Part shown: one piece after another, positions 23,582-32,245 of the stretch
How the letters are laid out: every line of letters begins with the position of its first letter
How positions within the stretch are numbered: position 1 is the first letter of the stretch
NCBI RefSeq assembly: GCF_041431135.1
Contig: NZ_CP107799.1
Coordinates: 3,038,001 to 3,102,000 of the forward strand
Reading direction: 5' to 3'
Length of the DNA stretch: 64,000 nt
DNA from: Streptomyces sp. NBC_00554
GTDB lineage: Bacteria; Actinomycetota; Actinomycetes; Streptomycetales; Streptomycetaceae
Notes under the pieces: model-generated
Told to the model about the DNA's origin: nothing
What the model saw: the letters and a program-made list of their open reading frames with translations, nothing else
Database searches by the model: none
Made by a program: the position numbers and the translations under genes

Positions 23582-25330
23582 ATGGAACGGATGATCGACG
23601 CGTACGAGGACCCGGGCACGCCCGACTGCCGTGGCGGCGGCCGGTATCTGTGGTGGCTGTGCACCAGACAGGCGGGCCGGTCGGTGGCGGGGGCGCTGCT
23701 GGCGAGCGTCTGGATGGGGCTGCTCGCGCTGACGCCGTATCTGCTGTCGCGCGCGATCGACGACGGTCTGGAGCCGGGCGACGAGGCGGCGCTGGTGGGC
23801 TGGGCCGCGGCCATGCTGGGCGCGGGGGTGTTCAACGCCTTCCTGGGCGTCCTGCGGCACCGCACGATGACCAAGGTCCGGATGGACGCCCACTTCCGTA
23901 CGGTCAAGGTCGTGGTGGGGCAGGCGACCCGGCTGGGGGCCGCGCTGTCGCGCCAGGTGGGGGCCGGTGAGGTCGTCACGATCGGCGTCGGCGACGTCCA
24001 GACCATCGCCACCTCGCTGACCGTCGTCGGCCCCGGCGTGGCCGGGGTCCTCACCTACGGCGTGGTGGCCGCGCTGCTGCTGTCGGTCTCTGTCCAGCTG
24101 TCCGTGGTGATCCTGCTCGGCGTGCCGGTGATCACCGTGCTCCTCGGGCCGATGATGGGGCGGCTGCAGGGCGCGGAGACCGAGTACCGCGAACGGCAGG
24201 GTGTGCTGACCGCCCGGATCGGCGACCTCGCGGGCGGCCTGCGTGTCCTCAACGGGCTCGGCGGCAAAGGGCTGTTCGCCGACTCCTTCCGCCGCGACTC
24301 GCAGGAGCTGCGGGCGCAGGGGTACCGGGTCGGGGCGGTGACCAGCTGGATCCAGTCGCTGGGGCTCGGGCTGCCGACGGTGTTCCTCGCCGTCGTGACC
24401 TGGCTGGCGGCCCGGCTGGCCGCTCAAGGGTCCATCACCATCGGCGAGTTGGTGTCCGTGTACGGCTATGTCGCGGTCCTCGTGATGCCGGTGGCGTTCC
24501 TCATCGAGTGCGGCTACCAGGTCAGCCGGGGGCTGGTGGCCGCCCGGCGCGTTGTGCGGTTCCTGGCCCTGGAGCCGCTGGCCACCGACAGCGCCGCACG
24601 GGACGCCCCGGCGGAACCGTCGGCGCTCCTCGATCCGGAGTCCGGTGTGCGGGTGGCGCCGGGGAAGCTGACCGCGCTGGTCGGCGCCCGCCCTTCGGAC
24701 TCCGCCGCGGTGGTCGACCGGCTCGGGCGGTACGCGGAGTCGGCGGCGACCTGGGGCGGCGTACGCCTGGACGAGATCGACCTGTCCCAGGTGCGGCAGC
24801 GGATCCTGGTCGCGGACAACGAGGCCGATCTGTTCGCGGGCACCCTGCGCGACCTGGTCTCCGGCCGGCGCGACCACGACGAACAGGCCATCTCCGGGGC
24901 CGTGCACGCGGCCGTCGCGGACGACATCGTCCTCGGACTGCCGGACGGACTCGACTCGGCCGTCGACGCGCAGGGCCGCAGTCTCTCCGGGGGCCAGCGG
25001 CAGCGCGTACGCCTGGTGCGGGCGCTTCTCGCCGATCCCGAGGTGCTGCTCGCGGTCGAGCCCACTTCCGCGCTCGACGCCCACACCGAGGCGACCGTCG
25101 CCGCCCGGCTGCGGGTTGCGCGCCGCGGCCGTACGACGGTGGTGACCAGCACGTCACCGCTCATGCTCGACCAGATGGACACCGTGTCCTACCTGGTGGA
25201 CGGCAAGGTCGCGGCCAGCGGCAGTCATCGCGAACTCCTCGACGGGGAGCCGGAGTACCGCGCGCTCGTGGCCCGCGACACGGACGTAGAAGACGCAGAG
25301 GACGCAGAGAACGAGGAGGCCGTGCGATGA
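23582..25330 (+). CDS. ABC exporter half-transporter 3 with degenerate ATPase site
   Basis: 582 residues; ATG 23582, or ATG 23591 which has the better-placed GAGG. The membrane domain is normal. In the NBD the Walker A is gone (LVGARPSDSAAVVDRLG, no GxxGxGKT), the Walker B Asp is lost (VLLAVEPTSALD) and the H-loop His is lost (VVTSTSPLM), yet the signature LSGGQRQRVRLVRALL is intact. It therefore cannot hydrolyse ATP itself but can supply the signature face for its partner, half-transporter 4, whose start overlaps this stop (ATGA). The gene follows half-transporter 2 after 25 bp, so all four probably share one mRNA. Confidence 0.9.
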   Translation: MERMIDAYEDPGTPDCRGGGRYLWWLCTRQAGRSVAGALLASVWMGLLALTPYLLSRAIDDGLEPGDEAALVGWAAAMLGAGVFNAFLGVLRHRTMTKVRMDAHFRTVKVVVGQATRLGAALSRQVGAGEVVTIGVGDVQTIATSLTVVGPGVAGVLTYGVVAALLLSVSVQLSVVILLGVPVITVLLGPMMGRLQGAETEYRERQGVLTARIGDLAGGLRVLNGLGGKGLFADSFRRDSQELRAQGYRVGAVTSWIQSLGLGLPTVFLAVVTWLAARLAAQGSITIGELVSVYGYVAVLVMPVAFLIECGYQVSRGLVAARRVVRFLALEPLATDSAARDAPAEPSALLDPESGVRVAPGKLTALVGARPSDSAAVVDRLGRYAESAATWGGVRLDEIDLSQVRQRILVADNEADLFAGTLRDLVSGRRDHDEQAISGAVHAAVADDIVLGLPDGLDSAVDAQGRSLSGGQRQRVRLVRALLADPEVLLAVEPTSALDAHTEATVAARLRVARRGRTTVVTSTSPLMLDQMDTVSYLVDGKVAASGSHRELLDGEPEYRALVARDTDVEDAEDAENEEAVR

Positions 25331-27084
25331 GCGGGCAGCTGCCGGTCGCCGCGGAGGCCGACGTGCGCCGGGCCTCGGTCCGGCTGATCAGGGCGGACGG
25401 GCGGGCCTTCGCCGTCGTGCTCGCCCTCAACACGCTGGCCGCCGGGGCCGGTCTGGTCGGGCCGTGGCTGCTCGGCCGGATCATCGACGAGGTGCGGGGC
25501 GGGGCCGGGGTGGGCGTCGTGGACCGGCTGGCGCTCGTCATCCTGGGGTGCGCGCTGACGCAGGTGCTGCTGGCGCGAGCCGCCCGGTATGTGGGACACC
25601 GTTTCGGGGAGCGGACGCTGGCGCGGGTGCGCGAGGAGTTCGTCGAGCGGGCGCTCGCGCTGCCCGCCTCGGTGGTGGAGCGGGCCGGCACGGGCGACCT
25701 GACGGCGCGCGGCACCGCGGACGTCGCCATGGTGGGCACCACCCTGCGCGACGCCCTGCCCGAACTGCTCATCTGCTCGGTGCAGTCGCTGTTCATCCTC
25801 GGCGCGGTCTTCGCCATTGACCCGCTGCTCGGCGGCTGCGGGGTCCTCGGCCTGGTCGGCATCTGGTTCGCCACGCGCTGGTATCTGCGCCGGGCGCGCA
25901 CCGCCTATCTCGCCGAGGGTGCCGCCACCTCGGAGGTGGCGGAGATCCTCGGGGCCACCGCCTCGGGCGCCCGCACCGTCGAGGCCTTCGGACTGCAGCG
26001 GCGCCGGACTCTGGCGAGCCGGGACGCGATCGAGACACTCCGCCGCACCCGGATGCGGACGCTGTTCCTGCGCAACGTGTTCTTCCCGCTGGTGGAGACC
26101 TCGTACGCCGTCCCCGTGGTCGCCGTGCTGCTTGCGGGGGGCGCGCTGCACGCGCGGGGTGCGATGAGCCTGGGTGCGGTGGTCGCGGCGGCGCTGTATC
26201 TGATGCAGCTCGTCGACCCGTTGGACACGATCCTGAACCGGGTCGAGCAGTTGCAGAGCAGCAGCGCGTCCTTCGCCCGTGTGGAGGGGCTCGCACAAGC
26301 CCCGAGGGCCACCTCTTCGGCCGGCTCGCCCGCCCCGGTGGACGACCGGATCGACGTGACGGACGTGCGCTACTCGTACGACCGCGGGGGTGAGGTGCTG
26401 CGCGGGGTCGACCTGACCGTGCGGCCCGGGGAGCGGCTGGCCGTGGTCGGCCCGTCCGGCGCCGGGAAGACCACGCTGAGCAGGCTGCTCGCGGGTGTCG
26501 ACGCGCCGAGCTCGGGCTCGGTGACGGTGGGCCGGGTGCCGATCGTCGGCCTCGATCCGGAGCAGTTGCGGCGGCAGGTCGTCCTCGTCACCCAGGAGCA
26601 CCACGTGTTCCTGGGCACGGTCCGCGACAATCTGCTGATCGCCGAACCGGCCGCCACCGACGCCGAGTTGTGGGCGGCGCTCGCGGCGGTCGGTGCGGAC
26701 GACTGGGCCGGGGAGCTGCCGGACGGCCTGGACACCGAGCTGGGCCCGGCCGGACACCCCACGGACGGCTCGCGTGCCCAGCAACTCGCCCTGGCCCGCG
26801 TCGTCCTCGCGGACCCGCACACCCTCATCCTCGACGAGGCCACGGCGCTCCTCGACCCGACGACCGCCCGCCACACGGAGCGCGCGCTGGCCGCCGTACT
26901 CGAGGGACGCACCGTCATCGCGATCGCGCACCGGCTGCACACGGCGCACGACGCGGACCGGGTGGCCGTCATGGAGGACGGCCGGCTCACCGAACTCGGC
27001 ACGCACGACGACCTGGTGGCGGCGGACGGCGCGTACGCGGCGCTGTGGCACTCGTGGCACGGCGAGGGGCGGCCCGCCGGCTGA
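25327..27084 (+). CDS. ABC exporter half-transporter 4, active-site partner
   Basis: 585 residues from ATG 25327, overlapping the previous stop. Membrane domain with LLGRIIDEVRGGAGVG and later helices, then an NBD with intact Walker A VGPSGAGKTTLSRLLAG, Q-loop VTQEHHVF, Walker B LILDEATALLDP and H-loop AIAHRLH. The signature is degenerate: TDGSRAQQLALARV replaces LSGGQ. This is the mirror image of half-transporter 3, so the pair has one complete ATP site (this Walker A/B plus the partner's LSGGQ) and one fully dead site. Last gene of the ABC operon. Confidence 0.92.
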   Translation: MSGQLPVAAEADVRRASVRLIRADGRAFAVVLALNTLAAGAGLVGPWLLGRIIDEVRGGAGVGVVDRLALVILGCALTQVLLARAARYVGHRFGERTLARVREEFVERALALPASVVERAGTGDLTARGTADVAMVGTTLRDALPELLICSVQSLFILGAVFAIDPLLGGCGVLGLVGIWFATRWYLRRARTAYLAEGAATSEVAEILGATASGARTVEAFGLQRRRTLASRDAIETLRRTRMRTLFLRNVFFPLVETSYAVPVVAVLLAGGALHARGAMSLGAVVAAALYLMQLVDPLDTILNRVEQLQSSSASFARVEGLAQAPRATSSAGSPAPVDDRIDVTDVRYSYDRGGEVLRGVDLTVRPGERLAVVGPSGAGKTTLSRLLAGVDAPSSGSVTVGRVPIVGLDPEQLRRQVVLVTQEHHVFLGTVRDNLLIAEPAATDAELWAALAAVGADDWAGELPDGLDTELGPAGHPTDGSRAQQLALARVVLADPHTLILDEATALLDPTTARHTERALAAVLEGRTVIAIAHRLHTAHDADRVAVMEDGRLTELGTHDDLVAADGAYAALWHSWHGEGRPAG

Positions 27085-27425
27085 GGTCCGCAGGGCGAGG
27101 TCCCGGGCCACGCTTCCGAGCGAGGAGGAGCGTGTGCCTGCAGGGCTCGACCAACCCTCCGCATACCGAACATGACCACCCGGACAACGAACGATTTCCG
27201 GCCAACTTCTTGATGCGCTCCTGACAGACAGCGCATTCCACTGCCACTCTTCCCACGGCTACTTCACAGCAACCCCACAGCAACACCAGCAACATCGCTG
27301 TGCCGTGCCGCAACACCTCCGCACCTGCACATGGTTCCGCGTACCGCCCTGTTCTGCCCGGACGGTCACCCTTCGTCCGGTCTCCCCTGGCCGTGCGACC
27401 CGCGGCCACGCAGAAGGAGTCAGTG
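27085..27425. other. Intergenic region before the first M4 protease
   Basis: 341 bp between the ABC operon and the protease gene. It holds the conserved upstream element at 27185-27227, an AAGGAG ribosome site at 27414-27419, and otherwise no ORF or clear hairpin that I can support. Confidence 0.5.
27185..27227 (+). promoter_or_regulatory. Conserved upstream element of M4 proteases, copy 1
   Basis: Shares the blocks AACG-ACG, TTTCCGGCCAA and CTCCTGACA with the element at 29606-29648 before the second protease. The distance to each start codon differs (about 200 and 110 bp). Probably a promoter or shared regulator site. Confidence 0.45.
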
Positions 27426-29471
27426 TTGAGAAGCAACTCCCCTCACAGACGCACCCCCCACACCCAGCGGCGTCGCGCCGCAGCCGTCGCCCTCGCGGGC
27501 GTCGCCGCCCTGATCGCCACGGCCGTCCAGTCGGGCGCCGCGACCGCCGCCCCGGAGAAGGCACCGTCGGCAGCGGGCAAGGTCAACCCGGGCGCCGTTC
27601 CCGTGAAGCTCTCCCCCGCCCAGCGCGCCGCGCTGATACGCGACGCCGAGGCGGCCAAGGCGGACACCGCCGCGGACCTGAGCCTCGGCGCCAAGGAGAA
27701 GCTCGTCGTCCGGGACGTCGCCAAGGACGCGGACGGCACGGTCCACACCCGCTATGAGCGCACGTACGACGGACTCCCGGTCCTCGGCGGCGACCTGGTG
27801 GTCGACACCGCCAAGTCGGGCGCGACCGAGGGCGTCGTCAAGGCGACCCGGTCCGCCATCGAGCCGGCGACGACCACCGCCGCGCTGCCCGCCGCCAGGG
27901 CCGAGACGCAGGCCCTGGCCGCCGCGAAGGCGGAGAAGGCCAAGAGCCCCGACGTCAACCGGGCGCCCCGCAAGGTCGTCTGGGCCGCGAGCGGCACGCC
28001 GACCGTGGCGTGGGAGACGGTCGTCGGCGGCTTCCAGCACGACGGCACCCCGCAGGAGCTGCACGTCGTCACGGACGCCACCACGGGCAAGAAGCTGTAC
28101 GAGTGGGAGGCCATCGAGACCGGCACCGGCAACACGGTGTACAGCGGCACGGTCACGCTCGGCACCACCCAGTCCGGAACGACGTACAACCTGACCGACG
28201 GCACGCGCGGCGGCCACAAGACGTACAACCTGAACCGCGGCACCTCCGGCACCGGCACGCTCTTCTCGGGCTCCGACGACGTGTGGGGCAACGGGCTGGC
28301 GTCCAACCTGGAGTCGGCCGGCGCCGACGCCCACTACGGCGCGGCACTGACCTGGGACTACTACAAGAACGTGCACGGCCGCAGCGGCATCAGGGGCGAC
28401 GGAGTGGGCGCGTACTCGCGGGTCCACTACGGCAACAACTACGTCAACGCCTTCTGGTCCGACAGCTGCTTCTGCATGACGTACGGCGACGGGTCGGGCA
28501 ACGCCAACCCGCTCACCTCGATCGACGTCGCCGCGCACGAGATGACGCACGGCCTCACCTCCGCCACCGCGGGGCTCGTCTACAGCGGCGAGTCCGGCGG
28601 CCTGAACGAGGCGACCTCCGACATCTTCGGCTCCACGGTCGAGTTCTACGCGGCGAACTCCTCCGACGTCGGTGACTACCTCATCGGCGAAGAGATCAAC
28701 ATCAACGGCAACGGCACGCCGCTGCGTTACATGGACCAGCCGAGCAAGGACGGCGCGTCCAAGGACAGTTGGTACTCGGGGATCGGCTCGATCGACGTCC
28801 ACTACTCCTCGGGTCCGGCGAACCACTTCTTCTATCTGCTGAGCGAGGGCAGCGGCACCAAGACCATCAACGGTGTCACCTACAACTCGCCGACCGCCGA
28901 CGGGCTACCGGTCACCGGGATCGGCCGCGCCAAGGCGGAGCAGATCTGGTTCAAGGCGCTCACCACGAAGTTCACCTCGACCACCAACTACGCGGCGGCC
29001 CGCACCGGCACGCTCGCGGTGGCGGGTGAGCTGTACGGCACCACGAGCGCCGAGTACGCGGCGGTGCAGAACGCCTGGGCGGGCGTCGCGGTAGGCGCCC
29101 GGGCCGGCGGCGGTGGCGGTGGTACGTCGTTCGAGAGCACGACCGACGTATCAATTCCGGACAACGGAGCGGCGGTCACCTCCTCGATCGCGGTCACCGG
29201 GCGTACCGGCAACGCGCCGACGAACCTCGCGGTCGCCGTCGACATCGTGCACACCTACATCGGTGACCTCCAGGTGCAGCTGGTCGCCCCCGACGGCACG
29301 GCGTACACGCTGAAGGCGTACGGCACCGGCGGGAGCGCGGACAACATCAACACCACCTACACGGTGAACGCCTCCTCCGAAGTCGCCAACGGAACCTGGC
29401 TGTTGAGGGTCCAGGACAACGCGGCCGTGGACACCGGCTACATCAACAGCTGGAAGCTCACGTTCCCGTAG
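27426..29471 (+). CDS. Secreted neutral zinc metalloprotease, M4 (thermolysin) family, with P domain
   Basis: 681 residues from TTG 27426, preferred over GTG 27423 because AAGGAG then sits 6 bp away. Signal peptide (AVALAGVAALIATAVQSGAA), then an FTP/PepSY inhibitory prosequence (about 50-220) with YERTYDGLPVLGGDLVV. The catalytic domain has the zinc site AAHEMTHGLT, the third ligand Glu in GGLNEATSDIFG, and the His in IDVHYSSGPANHFFYLL. A Gly-rich linker joins a C-terminal proprotein-convertase P domain (about 590-681; NLAVAVDIVHTYIGDLQVQL). The next gene is a paralogue without that domain. It is exported and self-processing, with protein degradation as its likely role. Confidence 0.93.
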   Translation: MRSNSPHRRTPHTQRRRAAAVALAGVAALIATAVQSGAATAAPEKAPSAAGKVNPGAVPVKLSPAQRAALIRDAEAAKADTAADLSLGAKEKLVVRDVAKDADGTVHTRYERTYDGLPVLGGDLVVDTAKSGATEGVVKATRSAIEPATTTAALPAARAETQALAAAKAEKAKSPDVNRAPRKVVWAASGTPTVAWETVVGGFQHDGTPQELHVVTDATTGKKLYEWEAIETGTGNTVYSGTVTLGTTQSGTTYNLTDGTRGGHKTYNLNRGTSGTGTLFSGSDDVWGNGLASNLESAGADAHYGAALTWDYYKNVHGRSGIRGDGVGAYSRVHYGNNYVNAFWSDSCFCMTYGDGSGNANPLTSIDVAAHEMTHGLTSATAGLVYSGESGGLNEATSDIFGSTVEFYAANSSDVGDYLIGEEININGNGTPLRYMDQPSKDGASKDSWYSGIGSIDVHYSSGPANHFFYLLSEGSGTKTINGVTYNSPTADGLPVTGIGRAKAEQIWFKALTTKFTSTTNYAAARTGTLAVAGELYGTTSAEYAAVQNAWAGVAVGARAGGGGGGTSFESTTDVSIPDNGAAVTSSIAVTGRTGNAPTNLAVAVDIVHTYIGDLQVQLVAPDGTAYTLKAYGTGGSADNINTTYTVNASSEVANGTWLLRVQDNAAVDTGYINSWKLTFP

Positions 29472-29485
29472 AGGGTCCCGAAGAC

Positions 29486-29532
29486 AGGGCGCCGTCCCGG
29501 AGGTTCAACTCCCCGGGGCGGCGCCCTCTTTT
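29486..29532 (+). terminator. Intrinsic terminator after the first M4 protease
   Basis: AGGGCGCCG (29486-29494) pairs with CGGCGCCCT (29519-29527), with an inner CCCGG/CCGGG extension, followed by CTTTT. Confidence 0.8.
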
Positions 29533-29605
29533 GCCCGGCCAGGGGTTTGCTTTGACGTCTCCTTTACGAAGATCGAGTCCGCATTACGTACAGCGATCTT
29601 CACCC

Positions 29606-29648
29606 AACGGACGTTTTTCGGCCAAGATTTAATCGGCCTCCTGACATG
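29606..29648 (+). promoter_or_regulatory. Conserved upstream element of M4 proteases, copy 2
   Basis: Contains AACGGACG, TTTTTCGGCCAA and CTCCTGACA, aligned with the element at 27185-27227. A nearby GATTTAAT is unusually AT-rich for this genome. Confidence 0.45.
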
Positions 29649-29756
29649 TACGCGCCCCAGGTGTCACTCTTCCACCGCACGGCTCACCCGCACCGCAACT
29701 TCACCTTCCGTTCGGCCACCCCATGCCGTTCGGTCGCCCCCACGAAGGAGTTCGTT

Positions 29757-31418
29757 GTGACCCCCCTCTACGCGCGTCACAAGCGCACCACTCTGGCCAT
29801 CGCCACCGCTGTCGCCGCCGGAGCCCTGCTCGCCACCGGTATGACCACCGGTGCCTCCGCCGAGGTCGCCGCGGCCCCCACCGCCAAGCCGACGCTTCCC
29901 GGCGCCCAGATCCAGCTGTCCGCGGCGGCACGCACCTCCCTGATCCAGGAGGCCGACGCCGCAACTCCCCAGACCGCCAAGGAGATAGGCCTCGGCGCCA
30001 AGGAGAAGCTCGTCGTCAGAGACGTCATCCAGGACGCGGACGGCACGCTCCACACGCGCTACGAGCGCACGTACGACGGACTCCCGGTCCTCGGCGGCGA
30101 CCTGGTCGTCCACGAGACCGCGGCCGGCAAGACCGAGAGCGTCACCAAGGCGACGAAGGCGACCATCAAGGTGGCCTCCCTCACGCCCACCGTCACCTCC
30201 GCGAAGGCCGAGAAGCAGGCGCTGACCGCCGCCAAGGCCGCCGGCTCGGAGAAGACCGCGGCCGACGCGGCGCCCCGCAAGGTGATCTGGGCGGCGGACG
30301 GCACCCCCGTGCTCGCCTACGAGACGGTCGTCGGCGGCCTCCAGGACGACGGCACCCCGAACGAGCTGCACGTCATCACCGACGCGGCCACCGGCGCGAA
30401 GCTGTACGAGTACCAGGGCATCGAGACCGGCACCGGCAAGAGCCTGTACTCCGGCACGGTCACCCTCGGCACCACGCTGTCGGGCTCGACCTACCAGCTG
30501 ACCGACACCTCGCGCGGCAGCCACAAGACGTACAACAAGTCGCACACCACCACCTCGTCCGCGGGCACCCTGTTCACCGACGCGGACGACACCTGGGGCA
30601 CCGGCGCGGCCTCCAGCTCGACCACCGACCAGACCGCGGCCGTCGACGCCGCGTACGGCGCGCAGACGACCTGGGACTTCTACAAGAACACGTTCAACCG
30701 CAGCGGCATCAAGAACAACGGTGTCGCCGCGTACTCCCGAGTCCACTACGGCAACGCGTACGTCAACGCCTTCTGGGACGACAGCTGCTTCTGCATGACG
30801 TACGGCGACGGGTCCGGCAACGTCAAGCCGCTGACCTCGCTGGACGTGGCGGGCCACGAGATGACCCACGGTGTCACCTCCAACACCGCGGGCCTCAACT
30901 ACAGCGGTGAGTCCGGCGGTCTGAACGAGGCCACCTCCGACATCTTCGGCACGGCGGTCGAGTTCTACGCGGCCAACTCCTCCGACGTCGGCGACTACCT
31001 CATCGGCGAGAAGATCAACATCAACGGCGACGGCACGCCGCTGCGCTACATGGACCAGCCGAGCAAGGACGGCGCGTCGGCCAACTACTGGTCCTCGACG
31101 CTGAAGAACCTGGACGTCCACTACTCGTCCGGCCCGGCCAACCACTTCTTCTACCTGCTGAGCGAGGGCAGCGGCGCGAAGACCATCAACGGGGTGAGCT
31201 ACAACTCCCCGACGTCCAACGGCGCCACGATCACCGGCATCGGCCGGGCCAAGGCCAGCCAGATCTGGTACAAGGCGCTGACCGAGTACATGACGTCGAC
31301 GACCACGTACGCGGGCGCCCGCACGGCGACCCTGAGCGCGACGGCCGCGCTGTACGGGTCCACCAGCACGGAGTACACGACCGTGGCGGCGACCTGGACC
31401 GCGATCAACGTGAGCTGA
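29757..31418 (+). CDS. Secreted neutral zinc metalloprotease, M4 family, no P domain
   Basis: 553 residues from GTG 29757 with AAGGAG 6 bp upstream. Signal peptide (TTLAIATAVAAGALLATGM), FTP/PepSY prosequence, and M4 catalytic domain with AGHEMTHGVTSNTAG, GGLNEATSDIFG and LDVHYSSGPANHFFYLL. Long stretches match the preceding protease residue for residue (for example FYAANSSDVGDYLIGE). It ends right after the catalytic domain (WTAINVS), lacking the P domain of its neighbour. The two are tandem paralogues with related upstream elements but separate terminators, so they are separately transcribed. Confidence 0.93.
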   Translation: MTPLYARHKRTTLAIATAVAAGALLATGMTTGASAEVAAAPTAKPTLPGAQIQLSAAARTSLIQEADAATPQTAKEIGLGAKEKLVVRDVIQDADGTLHTRYERTYDGLPVLGGDLVVHETAAGKTESVTKATKATIKVASLTPTVTSAKAEKQALTAAKAAGSEKTAADAAPRKVIWAADGTPVLAYETVVGGLQDDGTPNELHVITDAATGAKLYEYQGIETGTGKSLYSGTVTLGTTLSGSTYQLTDTSRGSHKTYNKSHTTTSSAGTLFTDADDTWGTGAASSSTTDQTAAVDAAYGAQTTWDFYKNTFNRSGIKNNGVAAYSRVHYGNAYVNAFWDDSCFCMTYGDGSGNVKPLTSLDVAGHEMTHGVTSNTAGLNYSGESGGLNEATSDIFGTAVEFYAANSSDVGDYLIGEKININGDGTPLRYMDQPSKDGASANYWSSTLKNLDVHYSSGPANHFFYLLSEGSGAKTINGVSYNSPTSNGATITGIGRAKASQIWYKALTEYMTSTTTYAGARTATLSATAALYGSTSTEYTTVAATWTAINVS

Positions 31419-31438
31419 CGCTCCGGCACCGGCTGACT

Positions 31439-31477
31439 GGGCGGTACCCGGCGGGAAGGCGACTCCGGGTACCGCCC
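31439..31477 (+). terminator. Intrinsic terminator after the second M4 protease
   Basis: A perfect 13-bp stem GGGCGGTACCCGG/CCGGGTACCGCCC with a 13-base loop, 20 bp past the stop codon. Confidence 0.75.
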
Positions 31478-31490
31478 TACGCTGTGCCCC

Positions 31491-31997
31491 ATGCCCTACA
31501 CGTACAAGGACGTGGGCGCGACCCGCGAGGACCGCTGCCCGCCGGGTTTCCACCGAATGCATGTCCGCACCAGGATCGGCGAGGGCGAAGCCGTCTTCCG
31601 CCGCGCCTCCGAGGCCCTCATGACCTGGGAGATGCACCGGGAGATGAGCGGCGTCAGCATCACCTCCGACGCCGACAAGGCGGCCCCCGGCGTCGACGTC
31701 ATCGTCGGCCTCGGCCCCCTCAAGGCGCCCTGCCGCGTCGTCTGGACGGTCGAGGAGTACCGCCGCACCGCCTGGGCGTACGGCACCCTGACCGGCCACC
31801 CGGAATGCGGCGAGGAAGCCTTCGAGATCACCCGCACCGGCGACGGCACCGTCTGGCTCACCATCACCGCCTTCAGCCGCGGCGCCAAGTGGTACTCCCG
31901 CGCGGGCGGCCCGGCGACCCGGGGGCTCCAGCACGCGTACGCCCAGCGGTGCGGGAAGGTGCTGCGGCGCCTGTGCGCGCCGTTCGAGCCGGTGTGA
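31491..31997 (+). CDS. DUF1990 family protein
   Basis: 168 residues, the full length of this family, with the typical YKDVGATREDRCPPGFHRMH opening, RVVWTVEEYRRTAWAYGTLTGHPECGEE, and FSRGAKWYSRAGGPATRG. Function is not established; the fold is thought to be a lipid- or ligand-binding barrel. Its last 19 codons lie inside a 58-bp sequence that recurs at 46074-46131, so the 3' end here appears to have been rebuilt or duplicated when the adjacent 14-kb island arrived. Start ATG 31491 sits just after the protease terminator. Confidence 0.87.
   Translation: MPYTYKDVGATREDRCPPGFHRMHVRTRIGEGEAVFRRASEALMTWEMHREMSGVSITSDADKAAPGVDVIVGLGPLKAPCRVVWTVEEYRRTAWAYGTLTGHPECGEEAFEITRTGDGTVWLTITAFSRGAKWYSRAGGPATRGLQHAYAQRCGKVLRRLCAPFEPV
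31932..31989 (+). repeat. 58-bp direct repeat, left boundary of the RHS island
   Basis: CACGCGTACGCCCAGCGGTG to CCGTTCGAGC, inside the DUF1990 3' end. It is identical to 46074-46131 except for one base (CTGCGGCGCC here, CTGCGGCGAC there). Both copies are in the same orientation, and homology stops at both ends. Confidence 0.9.
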
Positions 31998-32041
31998 CGC
32001 ACTCTCGGCCCGAACCGGCTGCGCCGCTGCCTCCGGAATCC

Positions 32042-32245
32042 CTAGCGGCGGCCGACGTGGGCGACGAACGCCCGCCAGGCTGCCGGAGGGACGGTGACGG
32101 CTCGTCGTCCCGTGTCTTTCGAGTCGCGGATCCCGACAGCGGGGCCGAGAACCGCGACCTCGATGCAGGCGTTGTTGCTGTCGCTGCTGTACGACGACTT
32201 GAACCAGTGCGCGCCGGACAACCGATGCTCATTCATGTTCAACAC
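32042..32245 (-). CDS. DUF397 domain protein
   Basis: 67 residues from GTG 32245, or 64 from ATG 32236 (MNEHRLSGAHWFKSSYSSD). The DUF397 pattern WFKSSYSSDSNNACIEVAVL, then GIRDSK and WRAFVAHV, is complete. Such proteins are nearly always encoded next to an XRE regulator, and here the start directly follows that regulator's stop codon. They are thought to work with it (and with an ATPase) in Streptomyces development or antibiotic control. The partners are both present in this island. Confidence 0.9.
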   Translation of the reverse strand: MLNMNEHRLSGAHWFKSSYSSDSNNACIEVAVLGPAVGIRDSKDTGRRAVTVPPAAWRAFVAHVGRR

